Source: Chitinophagaceae bacterium (GTDB lineage Bacteria; Bacteroidota; Bacteroidia; Chitinophagales; Chitinophagaceae). Taken from it: DNA of 64,000 nucleotides. The stretch covers positions 248,001 through 312,000 of the forward strand of contig JADKJC010000001.1 in the NCBI GenBank assembly GCA_016722465.1, read 5' to 3'. Made by a program: the position numbers and the translations under genes. The notes beneath the pieces are model-generated. The model had not been told where the DNA came from and ran no database searches. It worked only from the letters and a program-made list of their open reading frames with translations. This document shows positions 1-8,113 of the stretch, one piece after another; position 1 is the stretch's first letter, and the number at the start of each line of letters is the position of its first letter.

Positions 1-195
1 CAGCATTACTTTGGTTGCAGTTGTTGTTCTTCCTGCAGGCAGGTACACATCCATTTTCTGAGCTGCATACGTACCGTATGACACATTCAGATAGGTAGCT
101 GCATTGATAACATTGTTATTGTTGGTGGTTTCTTTTTTACAGGAAACTGCCATAGCAACCATACAGGCTCCAAACAATAAATGACGAATGCTCAT
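1..195 (-). CDS. N-terminal part of a secreted lipoprotein, probably an alpha/beta-hydrolase (partial)
   Basis: The frame is open from an ATG at 195 to the window edge (65 codons). It starts with a hydrophobic signal ending in a lipobox (Ala-Val-Ser-Cys at residues 16-19), followed by KKE and an Asn-rich linker, so the mature protein is probably a lipid-anchored envelope lipoprotein. The stretch after the linker (VSYGTYAAQKMDVYLPAG) resembles the start of the catalytic domain in BD-FAE/lipase-like alpha/beta-hydrolases, where a DVYLP strand is common. The catalytic triad would lie outside the window, so the enzyme call is an inference. The gene is upstream of and co-oriented with rarA, about 100 bp away. 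Confidence 0.6.
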   Translation of the reverse strand, partial: MSIRHLLFGACMVAMAVSCKKETTNNNNVINAATYLNVSYGTYAAQKMDVYLPAGRTTTATKVML

Positions 196-296
196 AAAAT
201 GATTTGAATTTAAAAAAGTAAATTAGTCAATCTGAAATTAACAGCATCATAAAATTAATCTGCAAAGTCAAGTTCGCCTAAAACGCTCCCACCCGG

Positions 297-1583
297 TTAA
301 TAGCCGTACTTGTCTTTCCACAATGTTCTTAAGTGTTTCCGCAGTTCTTCCTCTCTTGCATTGTTACCCGGAGAATAAAATATATTCCCTTTTAACACAT
401 CCGGTAAATATTCCTGTGCAGAAAAATTGTTATCATAGTTGTGTGAGTACTCATAATTCTTGCCATAACCCATGTTCTTCATCATACGGGTAGGGGCATT
501 GCGGATGTGCAATGGCACGGGCAGGTCGCCCTGCTGTTTTACCGCATTCATAGCTGCCGCAATTGCCACGGTGGCTGAATTACTCTTTGCACTGGAGGCC
601 AAATAGATAGCGCATTGAGATAAGATCAATTGTGACTCCGGGTAACCAATTTTATTCACCGCTTCAAAAGTGGCGTTAGCCAGCAGCAATGCATTGGGAT
701 TGGCATTGCCGATATCTTCGCTTGACAATATCAACATACGCCTTGCAATAAATTTTACATCTTCCCCGCCTTCTATCATTCTTGCCAAATAGTACACCGC
801 TGCATTGGGGTCGCTGCCCCGGATAGATTTGATGAAGGCTGAAATGATATCGTAATGCTGTTCTCCCTTTTTATCATATAGTGCTATTTTCTGCTGTGCA
901 ACATTCATCACTAATTCATCTGTTATAATGCATAAGTCAGCAGATTCTGAAGCCCCTCCTCCGGAGGGGTTTGGGGAGGCCACCAGCTCTAACAAATTCA
1001 ATAGTTTTCTTGCATCCCCACCGGAGATATTGATGAGTGCTTCGGTTTCTTTTAACTGAATACTTTTTGTTTTTAAAAACGCATCGGTTGTTATGGCATG
1101 ATTCAATAATTCAACAAGATCTTTTTCATCCAGCGATTTTAATACATATACCTGGCAGCGGCTGAGCAAAGCGCTGTTCACTTCAAAGGATGGATTTTCT
1201 GTAGTGGCGCCAATCAGTGTGATGATGCCCTTTTCAACAGCACCCAGCAACGCATCCTGCTGTCCTTTGTTAAAACGATGTATCTCATCAATGAAAAGAA
1301 TGGCACCCTGTTGTTGCCTGGCCGTTTCAATTACTTCTCTTACTTCTTTTACACCGCTGCTGATAGCGCTCAGTTGGTGAAATGGCACCTGTAGTGTTTT
1401 TGCAATGATATTGGCAATGGTAGTTTTGCCTACTCCCGGCGGGCCCCATAATATCATGCTGGGAATTTTTCCATGCTCAATGGCAGTACGCAAAATGCTG
1501 CCCCTGCCAGTGAGGTGCTGCTGACCAACCAAATCGTTAAGTGACGAAGGACGGAGACGTTCTGCTAATGGAGGGAGATTCAT
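297..1583 (-). CDS. rarA: Replication-associated recombination protein A (RarA/MgsA-type AAA+ ATPase)
   Basis: This is a clamp-loader-like AAA+ ATPase that acts at stalled replication forks. Over 428 residues one sees Walker [10 protein letters not shown] (47-55), Walker B ILFIDE (95-100), sensor-1 TTEN (127-130), an SRC arginine-finger motif (141-143), the [11 protein letters not shown] lid motif (187-197) and the C-terminal MgsA domain ([26 protein letters not shown]), all typical of the family at normal length. An odd feature is an extra Gly-rich segment, NPSGGGASE, at about residues 204-213, just after the lid motif. It is encoded by a 37-bp palindromic repeat also found inside aspS. The frame stays open and the flanking protein is intact, so the gene is probably functional. 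Confidence 0.96.
   Translation of the reverse strand: MNLPPLAERLRPSSLNDLVGQQHLTGRGSILRTAIEHGKIPSMILWGPPGVGKTTIANIIAKTLQVPFHQLSAISSGVKEVREVIETARQQQGAILFIDEIHRFNKGQQDALLGAVEKGIITLIGATTENPSFEVNSALLSRCQVYVLKSLDEKDLVELLNHAITTDAFLKTKSIQLKETEALINISGGDARKLLNLLELVASPNPSGGGASESADLCIITDELVMNVAQQKIALYDKKGEQHYDIISAFIKSIRGSDPNAAVYYLARMIEGGEDVKFIARRMLILSSEDIGNANPNALLLANATFEAVNKIGYPESQLILSQCAIYLASSAKSNSATVAIAAAMNAVKQQGDLPVPLHIRNAPTRMMKNMGYGKNYEYSHNYDNNFSAQEYLPDVLKGNIFYSPGNNAREEELRKHLRTLWKDKYGY
945..981. repeat. Intragenic palindromic repeat, copy 1 (inside rarA)
   Basis: This 37-bp unit is centred on CCCCTCCTCCGGAGGGG and matches 5014-5050 inside aspS at 35 of 37 positions, both differences being transitions. 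In both genes it lies in the same orientation and reading frame relative to the coding strand and encodes AS-(P/L)-NPSGGG-(A/V)-SE. It sits in the loop between the RarA lid motif and its C-terminal domain. Confidence 0.85.
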
Positions 1584-1651
1584 ATAGCAAAGATAAACAG
1601 TAACAGTTTTTAAGGTGAAGATTCCTGTAGATTTAAGAAGATTACGTTCAG

Positions 1652-1840
1652 GTATTGCCGCTGGTGGGATATTTTACAATGTCCTGCCCTGAACAAATGC
1701 TGGGTGAAAATATTTGGTTGAAGTTAACGACTAAAGCCAGATTACTAACGTCAAGCCCGAACTAATGTACAGCGATGCAAACTGCCGATTGTTTCATTGT
1801 CCAGCCCCACTATAGGCAATACTTTTGTTGATGGCAGTTT
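1652..1840. repeat. Cassette-like inverted-ended repeat, copy A
   Basis: This non-coding 189-bp element lies downstream of the CPBP protease gene. It begins GTATTGCCGCTGGTGGGAT and ends with GCCCCAC...GGCAATAC followed by TTTTGTTGATGGCAGTTT. The ends are therefore inverted repeats (GTATTGCC / GGCAATAC, then TGGG / CCCCA). The element resembles 2683-2876 in both ends, in length and in short internal blocks (for example AGTTAAC). Its layout recalls integron attC sites, but no canonical attC core is present. Confidence 0.55.
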
Positions 1841-1866
1841 TCGGTAAACCAATTTTTCTTGTCCAA

Positions 1867-2610
1867 TTATAATAGGTAAAATATGCAGTAAATCATTCCT
1901 AAATTAAATGCTGAATGACAGAATATTGCTCCCAAAATTGACTCCGAATATTTTCTGCAAGCAAAGAACATCAAACTCACTAAAAACATACTTGTCACCC
2001 AAATTATAGTCGGAATCGTGAAAAAGTCCCACTTCTTATTGATAAACACCAAACCAAAATGTGAAATATGGGTTAGTGCAAACGCAGAACTGTCAACAAT
2101 TGATGCTTTTTTTTCTCCAATTGATTTTGCAAAACTTGAATGAATGATTCCTCTGAAAAATAACTCTTCTCCAATTGGGCTAAAAGTCATTCCGGTAAAT
2201 GCCATAATAGCAAATAATATTTTTTTGTCATTTTGGTTTATACTTCCCGGAATTTTATAAGACTTCCCAATGTAGTTGTACCAATTTTCATAGGAGTTTT
2301 CATACAAGGTTTGTCCTAAAAAGTAAAGCAAGATGCTTGCGATAAGTCCGAAGAAACAGGCAATTAAAAGCCAGTTATATTTTTTAGGCTTCGTTATTCC
2401 TATTTTTTTTCGTCCATATTTACTCAAAAAAATAAACGGTGCAATTGCGGAAATAGTCATTATAAGTCCAATAGAACCATAATTTCCAGAAGCATTTGCA
2501 TTTAGTACCAATATAAACCGAGGAATACAAACTATAAGAATTAGGAAAAGTCCAAATTTCCAATTAAAACTAAAATTTCTACTCCAAAAAGGTCTTAGTT
2601 CGTTTTCCAT
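1867..2610 (-). CDS. CPBP family intramembrane glutamic metalloprotease
   Basis: This is a polytopic membrane protein of 247 residues with about six to eight hydrophobic segments. It carries the CPBP/Abi (CAAX protease and bacteriocin-processing, Rce1-like) signature: EELFFRG preceded by SPIG, a second motif with His in ALTHISHFG, and a third His in FCHSAFNLG near the C-terminus. Family members are intramembrane proteases, and many bacterial ones have no known substrate. The gene is markedly more AT-rich than its neighbours. It lies between two related non-coding repeats (1652-1840 and 2683-2876), which suggests acquisition as a mobile unit. The ATG at 2610 gives a natural N-terminus. Confidence 0.9.
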   Translation of the reverse strand: MENELRPFWSRNFSFNWKFGLFLILIVCIPRFILVLNANASGNYGSIGLIMTISAIAPFIFLSKYGRKKIGITKPKKYNWLLIACFFGLIASILLYFLGQTLYENSYENWYNYIGKSYKIPGSINQNDKKILFAIMAFTGMTFSPIGEELFFRGIIHSSFAKSIGEKKASIVDSSAFALTHISHFGLVFINKKWDFFTIPTIIWVTSMFLVSLMFFACRKYSESILGAIFCHSAFNLGMIYCIFYLL

Positions 2611-2667
2611 ATTACTTTCAAATGATGCCTGTCAGCAAATATTTAGGATTTGTCAGTTTTTAAAATT

Positions 2668-2876
2668 GCCGCCAACGACCGAGTATTGCCGCAGATGGGA
2701 TATTTGATGCTGTGTCTGCCCACAACTGAAGCCGAATAATGATATAAAAGTACAAGTTAACAATTAACTGCCGAACAGAATTCCGTCAGGCCTGGATGCA
2801 GTACAATAGCGATTTACAGCTGATTGTTCTTACGTTAAGCCCCATTTGCCGGCAATACTTTTGTTATAGGCAGTTT
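2668..2876. repeat. Cassette-like inverted-ended repeat, copy B
   Basis: This is the second, better-preserved copy of the element at 1652-1840. The outer arms are GCCGCCAAC (2668-2676) and GTTATAGGC (2863-2871), which pair as GCCnnnAAC/GTTnnnGGC. Inner arms GTATTGCCG (2683-2691) and CGGCAATAC (2850-2858) form a second perfect pair, followed by TGGGA/CCCCA. The whole can fold as an interrupted hairpin. It lies between the CPBP gene and the hypothetical gene at 2887-3477, and both genes read in the same direction. Confidence 0.6.
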
Positions 2877-2886
2877 GAGTTCGCAA

Positions 2887-3477
2887 CTAATTAGAAAGAT
2901 CAAGAATTTCTAAACGATATTTTTTACCAATTTTTAAATATGGTTTGTAAATCTTATGCAAAATTACACCTCCTAAAAATACTGCGGCACTAGTAAGCAG
3001 TTGCGTCTTACTGTTAGAAAAAGAAAAATTATTTTTGATTAACCCGTTTGCAATATTTAATCCGGCATATCCTAACGCACCAGCTCGAAATATCCATCCA
3101 CTTTTAATCCAATACCAATGTACATGTCCCCCAGCCCCTGAAATTTGATAGCGTCCTTCTTTGTAATCTATTAATATGCCCTCATTGGGCATTGCATAAA
3201 TATCTTTGAGATCAAAGCCTACTACACGAAAATGTGCTGTGTCGCTGCCCATAAAATTATAACGAACAATATATGGCCGGATATAAAATGAGTCATTCTG
3301 AATTCTTGCTAGTTCTCCCTTTTGCCATTGCCCATTTTTTAGCTGAAACGCTATAATAGAACCTTTCCAATATTTATTTATTTCCTTCTTTTTTTTAAAA
3401 AAAACTAAAGCAGTTTGCTGTGAGTATACAAATGGTGCAAAAAATAAAAAAAAGAATACCAGAGTTATTTTATTCAT
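2887..3477 (-). CDS. Hypothetical exported protein
   Basis: I do not recognise a characterised family. The 196-residue product starts with a clear signal peptide (MNKITLVFFFLFFAPFVYSQ, cleavage near residue 19-20). Next comes a short Lys-rich segment (FKKKKEINKYWKG), then a soluble region rich in beta-strand-like stretches that looks like an SH3-like fold (IIAFQLKNGQWQKGELARIQNDSFYI). A weakly hydrophobic Gly/Ala segment follows (about 128-170) and a basic C-terminus. Such proteins are common as hypotheticals in Chitinophagaceae. The gene is AT-rich like the CPBP gene, with a cassette-like repeat directly 3' of it. Confidence 0.75.
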   Translation of the reverse strand: MNKITLVFFFLFFAPFVYSQQTALVFFKKKKEINKYWKGSIIAFQLKNGQWQKGELARIQNDSFYIRPYIVRYNFMGSDTAHFRVVGFDLKDIYAMPNEGILIDYKEGRYQISGAGGHVHWYWIKSGWIFRAGALGYAGLNIANGLIKNNFSFSNSKTQLLTSAAVFLGGVILHKIYKPYLKIGKKYRLEILDLSN

Positions 3478-3612
3478 ACTTAATAAAAATAAAATGCCTC
3501 ATTTATTTATTAACCAAATAACTGTTAAAATTCAAAAGCGCTTTCGATAAACAATAATATTGTAATTTATTAAAGTAGATGAAACTTGAAAACATAGGGT
3601 GCCAGAAATTGC

Positions 3613-4113
3613 CTATAACTCCCCGATTTCCGCAACAAGCTTCATGCTTATTTCCTTGTGCATCCTGGTGATCTTTAAAAAAAGCTGTATCTGCCTTATG
3701 AAAATAAATAATCCGGTTAGTGCAATAATCAACATCCATAATATCATTACAATCACGCCATAGTATTCATATTTTCTTCCATCAACCTTTTTTGCCAACA
3801 TTGGATAAGAAGCCAGGATGCAAAAGATTATAAATATACAGGCCAAAAAAAATAAAACAGTAGTGAACCAAAATAATAAGCGCTTTGAAAAAGAAAGATG
3901 GTTGTTTGTATTAGAGGCTTTAAGCAATAAAAAATTACTGATACAGTTCCATGTTATCACGCCAACAACAAAACTGCAAACCGAAATCCCGATTACATCT
4001 TCTGTACTTTTCAAAGAAAAATTATTTGATACAAAAAGCAGTACCAGTATTGCTATCACCATAACAATTTCCACAATATTGGCAGCCCTGAATATTTTCC
4101 AGCCTGTTTTCAT
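3613..4113 (-). CDS. Four-helix membrane protein, unknown function
   Basis: The 166-residue product has four strongly hydrophobic segments at about 13-30, 42-60, 80-104 and 114-140, and a charged C-terminal tail (QLFLKITRMHKEISMKL). No motif points to a function. The ATG lies only three bases after the aspS stop codon on the same strand (TAG, CGA, ATG), so it is almost certainly translated from the aspS message. Its 3' flank down to 3478 holds nothing I can support. Confidence 0.75.
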   Translation of the reverse strand: MKTGWKIFRAANIVEIVMVIAILVLLFVSNNFSLKSTEDVIGISVCSFVVGVITWNCISNFLLLKASNTNNHLSFSKRLLFWFTTVLFFLACIFIIFCILASYPMLAKKVDGRKYEYYGVIVMILWMLIIALTGLFIFIRQIQLFLKITRMHKEISMKLVAEIGEL

Positions 4114-4116
4114 TCG

Positions 4117-5970
4117 CTACTTCAGATCTAATTTTATCTGCAATTCTTCAAACTGTTTCGCATCAATCGTACTTGGTGCATCCAGCATCACATCCCTGCC
4201 ACTATTATTTTTAGGAAAGGCGATAAAATCACGGATGCTTTCGCTGCCACCCAATATTGCACACAACCTGTCGAAGCCAAAAGCCAAACCACCATGCGGA
4301 GGAGCGCCGTATTCAAAAGCGCCGAGTAAGAACCCAAACTTGTGTTGCTGTTCTTCCTCATCCATACCCAATGCAGCAAACATCTTTTCCTGCAGGTTAC
4401 GCTGGAAAATACGGATAGAGCCGCCACCGATTTCATTACCATTCAGCACCATATCATAGGCATTGGCTTTAATGCTGGCATAAGGATGTTTTAAATACGC
4501 TGCAGCATTTTCAATTACCGGGTTATTATTGATCATTATTTCAATATGATCTGGCTTGGGTGAAGTAAATGGGTGATGCCTTGCAACCCACCTGTTATCT
4601 TCTTCAGCATATTCAAACAATGGAAAGTCAAGCACCCACAATAATTTAAATTCATTATTCTTCCTCATGCCAAGTTTATCCGCCATGTACATCCGCAGGT
4701 CGCTGGTGGCTTTTCTTGTTTTTTCTTCTGCACCAGCCAGTATCAATACCAAATCACCAGCTTTTGCATGGGCTGCATCAGCAATGGCTTTTAATTTTTC
4801 AGGTGCATAAAATTTATCAACACTGCTTTTGAAAGTACCATCGGCATTGCATTTGATGAAAACCAGTCCTTTCATACCGATCTGCGGACGTTTAACCCAC
4901 TCCGTTAGTTCATCGGTTTGTTTACGGGTATATTCACCGCAGCCGGGTATCGCAATAGCCAAAACGGTTTCAGCTTCTTTAAATACAGGAAAGTCGCTTT
5001 CCAATGCAGGGTGTTCTGAAACCCCTCCTCCGGAGGGGTTTAGGGAGGCCGCATTTGTTGGAAATGTGTGCTGCGGAAATTTCAGGTTGGCGATTTTTAT
5101 ATCAAACCGAATATCTGGTTTATCATTCCCATAGTTCCACATCGCTTCTTCCCAGGTCATTCGCTGTACCACATCTGTGTAATCAATATGCTTTACATCT
5201 TTAAAAATACGTTTCACCAGGCCTTCAAACATATTCAGGATATCTTCCTGCTCTACAAAACTCATTTCACAATCTATCTGTGTAAACTCAGGCTGACGAT
5301 CAGCCCTCAGATCTTCGTCACGAAAACATTTTACAATCTGGTAGTAACGGTCGTAACCACTCACCATCAGCAATTGCTTAAATGTTTGCGGACTCTGCGG
5401 CAATGCATAAAACTGCCCCGGATTCATTCTTGAAGGCACTACAAAATCCCTGGCGCCTTCCGGGGTAGATTTAATCAGGAATGGCGTTTCAATGTCCATG
5501 AAATTATTTTCATGTAAATAGTTCCTGGTGCTACGGCCTACTGCATAGCGCAGTTCCAGGTTTTTCTTTACCATGTTTCTACGCAGGTCAAGAAAGCGGT
5601 ATTTCATCCTCAGTTCATCTCCACCATCCGTATCATCCTGTATAGAAAATGGCGGCACGGCCGATTTATTTAAAATGGTAAACTCCGTTACTGCAATCTC
5701 AACCTCACCGGTTGGGATATTTGCATTTTTGCTGCTGCGTTCATTTACTTTTCCTTTTGCCTGCAGCACAAATTCACGACCCAGCGGATTGGCTTCCAGT
5801 TGTGCATTCAGGTTTTCAGAAAAAAGCAACTGTGTAATGCCGTATCGGTCACGCAGGTCAACAAAAGTAATACTGCCAAACTTACGCACAGTTTGCACCC
5901 AACCACTAAGGGCTACTTCTTTATTTACATCGGCTATTCTTAATTCACCGCAGGTATGAGAACGATACAT
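4117..5970 (-). CDS. aspS: Aspartyl-tRNA synthetase, bacterial type
   Basis: This class II synthetase charges tRNA-Asp. The 617 residues show the N-terminal OB-fold anticodon domain (about 1-105), class II motif 2 with [16 protein letters not shown] (216-231), the bacterial GAD insertion (about 325-420, from FPVFKEAE to AHAKAG) and C-terminal motif 3 (GLAFGFDRL). An extra peptide NPSGGGVSE (311-319) lies between the strand IANLKF and the GAD domain, where family members normally have a short linker. It is encoded by a palindromic repeat shared with rarA. The frame is intact and the gene is essential, so the insertion must be tolerated. The downstream membrane protein is tightly coupled. Confidence 0.97.
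   Translation of the reverse strand: MYRSHTCGELRIADVNKEVALSGWVQTVRKFGSITFVDLRDRYGITQLLFSENLNAQLEANPLGREFVLQAKGKVNERSSKNANIPTGEVEIAVTEFTILNKSAVPPFSIQDDTDGGDELRMKYRFLDLRRNMVKKNLELRYAVGRSTRNYLHENNFMDIETPFLIKSTPEGARDFVVPSRMNPGQFYALPQSPQTFKQLLMVSGYDRYYQIVKCFRDEDLRADRQPEFTQIDCEMSFVEQEDILNMFEGLVKRIFKDVKHIDYTDVVQRMTWEEAMWNYGNDKPDIRFDIKIANLKFPQHTFPTNAASLNPSGGGVSEHPALESDFPVFKEAETVLAIAIPGCGEYTRKQTDELTEWVKRPQIGMKGLVFIKCNADGTFKSSVDKFYAPEKLKAIADAAHAKAGDLVLILAGAEEKTRKATSDLRMYMADKLGMRKNNEFKLLWVLDFPLFEYAEEDNRWVARHHPFTSPKPDHIEIMINNNPVIENAAAYLKHPYASIKANAYDMVLNGNEIGGGSIRIFQRNLQEKMFAALGMDEEEQQHKFGFLLGAFEYGAPPHGGLAFGFDRLCAILGGSESIRDFIAFPKNNSGRDVMLDAPSTIDAKQFEELQIKLDLK
5014..5050. repeat. Intragenic palindromic repeat, copy 2 (inside aspS)
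   Basis: This is the partner of the rarA repeat at 945-981: 37 bp with two transitions. The coding strand reads through it in the same frame, giving [12 protein letters not shown] (residues 308-319 of AspRS). The G+C-rich palindrome would form a stable hairpin in the mRNA. Confidence 0.85.
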
Positions 5971-6321
5971 ACAATTGAAAATTGAAAAATGAAAATTATG
6001 TTACCAGCAGTTGAGCCCTGGTTGGGCGACATTGGCGACGCTCCATTCAAAGTTATTACTGCTGTCAGGCTTTTATTAAAGCGGCTGCAAATATACGGTT
6101 AGATAGGTTAAATACTGTGCCTGGTTCAGAAGCCTGCAGGATGAACAGCAAATATACCTACTACAAACAATGTAGAATGTGAACTACAAACCGGAGGGTG
6201 TAATCACCCTTTCAAAAAAAATATTCCACCCTCAAAAATAGGGTGAAAATACCCTTGTTAATACAACAATGATGTAGGAGATTAGCAGTCTATTTAAATT
6301 CACAAAACTAAAACCCCCTTT
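5971..6321. promoter_or_regulatory. aspS / signalling-operon divergent intergenic region with two palindromes
   Basis: Upstream of the operon at 6322 there is a perfect palindrome AGGGTG-TAAT-CACCCT (6195-6210), then CACCCT-N7-AGGGTG (6227-6245) with another ACCCT just downstream. The arms occur in alternate order, as expected for a multi-site operator. The likely ligand is the operon's own LuxR-type response regulator (inference). The aspS side holds a short AT-rich run (AATTGAAAATTGAAAAATG, 5973-5991) and no clear promoter. Confidence 0.55.
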
Positions 6322-6684
6322 ATGGCAGCAATTACTTTTCAAGACGCAAGAGACTACACAACAGCATCCGAAGAATGGCTTAAAACCCTTTCAGACTATA
6401 TCAAAAACCCCTTAAATCCGGCACCAACCAATATTTACAGAAGCCAAAAACTGGCTTTTGAAATTGATAAAGCAGACCTTGATGCAGTGTTGCAAAGTGA
6501 CAGGGTAGTTGGTGTACTTGGTTATGAAACCGGAGCAGAGTCCTTAACAGTGATTTTAGTGGGTGTAGATGTGGATGGCAGACCTGTTTCAACTTCTGAA
6601 CCACGCCAAACCTGGCCAATGCTTAATACACCCAATCAATTGTCTACAGTTTTAAGCACCTATCTTACGCCAAAGGATTTATAA
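6322..6684 (+). CDS. Hypothetical small soluble protein of a signalling operon
   Basis: A 120-residue acidic protein with no signal peptide or transmembrane segment, and no family I recognise. It has mixed alpha/beta character, with a strand-rich centre (RVVGVLGYETGAESLTVILVGVDVDG) and a Pro/Thr-rich end. It is the first gene of an operon that continues with a membrane protein (one-base overlap, TAATG), a histidine kinase and a response regulator. A role as a cytosolic partner or output of that system is possible but unsupported by motifs. The ATG at 6322 follows a region with paired inverted repeats. Confidence 0.75.
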   Translation: MAAITFQDARDYTTASEEWLKTLSDYIKNPLNPAPTNIYRSQKLAFEIDKADLDAVLQSDRVVGVLGYETGAESLTVILVGVDVDGRPVSTSEPRQTWPMLNTPNQLSTVLSTYLTPKDL

Positions 6685-7328
6685 TGGATTCTTTAAACGT
6701 GATCTATTATGGGTTACTGGCAGTTTGCCTGCTAACCCTCTTACTTAATATCAGGGGGATGAACAGGGTTTATTACCTGTTCATCCCCCTGATTATACTC
6801 GGAATTACGGTGCAGGTTTTTGGTGATGTGCTTAAGAACCATGATGTGCAGGGATACAGTTTTGTTTTTCACCTTTACCAGCCTGCAGAATATTCCTTAC
6901 TGGCACTATTCTATTATTCCCTTATCAAAAACAGCCTGGTCAAAAAAGCCATCCTGGTTTCCGTTGCTGCGGTTGTCATCTTCTCTGCCTTTTATTATTC
7001 GCTCAATCCGGATTCCTTTTATGGGGGCGATTTTACAGATTTCTGTATAGCCGCATTTTTTATTTGCATCTGGGTAGTCGTTTTCTTTATTGAACTGTTG
7101 CGGTCAGATGAAAACCTTAACCTCACCGCCTACCCGGCTTTCTGGATCAATGCCGGCAACCTGCTTTTCTACGGAGGCTGCCTGTTGATAATGGGCGTAT
7201 ACTTTTATCTCCATAACAGAAATGCAAATCTTGCCAGCCAGTTACTTAAATTAAATTACTATCTTAACCTCATACTATATTGTATGTACACAATTGCATT
7301 TTTATGTCCGATGAGGAAAAAATCTTAA
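6684..7328 (+). CDS. Seven-helix integral membrane protein, probable sensor partner of the adjacent kinase
   Basis: The 214 residues contain about seven hydrophobic helices (roughly 5-22, 29-47, 66-82, 88-105, 117-138, 151-172 and 184-204) and little soluble sequence. The ATG overlaps the preceding stop by one base, and the 3' end overlaps the kinase start by 25 bases, so the proteins are co-translated. The kinase itself has only one transmembrane helix and no extracellular sensor domain. I infer that this protein could supply membrane sensing, as 7TM modules do in LytS-like kinases, but no signature proves it. Confidence 0.75.
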   Translation: MDSLNVIYYGLLAVCLLTLLLNIRGMNRVYYLFIPLIILGITVQVFGDVLKNHDVQGYSFVFHLYQPAEYSLLALFYYSLIKNSLVKKAILVSVAAVVIFSAFYYSLNPDSFYGGDFTDFCIAAFFICIWVVVFFIELLRSDENLNLTAYPAFWINAGNLLFYGGCLLIMGVYFYLHNRNANLASQLLKLNYYLNLILYCMYTIAFLCPMRKKS

Positions 7329-7561
7329 TCATGGTGGTGGCAGCCACCGCATTGATCCTTTTTTTTGGATTTATTATCATCACTTATGCATTGGCCTACC
7401 AGAAAAGAAAAAATAAGTACTTTAAAGAAAAGCAGGTGATGGAATCACAGTTCCAGGCTGCTATCCTTCAAACACAAATAGAGATACAGGAACAAACGCT
7501 TAAAAATGTAGCCCAGAAATTCATGATAACATCGGCCAGATACTCATCCTGGCAAAGTTGA
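7304..7561 (+). CDS. Sensor histidine kinase, N-terminal part (frameshifted)
   Basis: The ATG at 7304 gives a short N-terminus, one transmembrane helix (about residues 8-28: VVAATALILFFGFIIITYAL) and a coiled-coil linker (KRKNKYFKEKQ to QEQTLKNVAQ). The frame then fails exactly at the phosphoacceptor box. One G appears to be missing after position 7516. Restoring it gives VAQEIHDNIGQIL, the HisKA_3 H-box with its His, and continues into the downstream frame at 7558. The kinase is thus one protein of the NarX/DesK type, 7304-8093, split by two single-base losses. It overlaps the membrane-protein gene upstream. Confidence 0.8.
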   Translation: MSDEEKILIMVVAATALILFFGFIIITYALAYQKRKNKYFKEKQVMESQFQAAILQTQIEIQEQTLKNVAQKFMITSARYSSWQS

Positions 7562-8093
7562 ATCTCAATACATTCCCTCCGCTGGCTGATCCTGATGCCG
7601 AAACCAAGGTAAATGACACCCGGCAACTCGTAGGCAAAGCCATTAACGACCTGAGAGACCTGAGCAAAAGCCTCCATGGCGAAAAAATCGCCGAACTTGG
7701 CCTTCCCGAATCTGTTAGCAATGAACTTAAAATTTTACAAAACACGGGCCTTTACCAAACATCACTTGAAGTTACCGGCAGTAAATACCGCCTGTCCCCA
7801 CAAAAAGAAATGGTGCTATTTCGCATTATACAGGAATCTTTACACAATGCGCTGAAACATGCGAGGGCCAAAAAAATCACCGTAAAGCTGCTCTATGAGC
7901 CCTCCCTGTTCCGGTTAACGGTTTCTGATGATGGAGCAGGTTTTGAACCAGCAACACTCAATTCGGCAGATACCGGCATCGGTTTAAAAACATGAAGAAC
8001 AGAGCCGCCTTAATTGGCGGAAATTTTTTAATAGAATCAACCCCCGGTAATGGTACTTTTATATCGGTGGAAATTGAAAACCTTGAATCCTAA
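7558..8093 (+). CDS. Sensor histidine kinase, catalytic part (frameshifted)
   Basis: This continues the kinase that starts at 7304. It holds the rest of the HisKA_3 dimerisation helices (DLRDLSKSLHGEKIAELGL) and the ATP-binding domain with N-box (FRIIQESLHNALKHA) and G1 box (DDGAGFEP). The frame stops after GIGLK at 7995 because the A-run at 7986-7990 is one base short. With one more A it reads GIGLKNMKNRAALIGG, the G2 box, and ends at a TAA at 8091-8093 (…VEIENLES). This is the expected C-terminus for the family, so the true gene end is 8093. It lies 20 bp before the response regulator. Confidence 0.8.
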
Positions 8094-8113
8094 CGGTTAA
8101 AATCTAAAATGTA

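Noticed and set aside
3818..4459. 213-codon plus-strand frame crossing the aspS 3' end
   Set aside because: It overlaps both aspS and the coupled membrane-protein gene in antisense. Those genes are well supported, so this is chance.
7304..8093. Programmed frameshifting as the reason for the broken kinase and other genes
   Set aside because: The sites lack a common slippery heptamer with downstream structure, and six cases in five unrelated genes with only base losses fit sequence error better.
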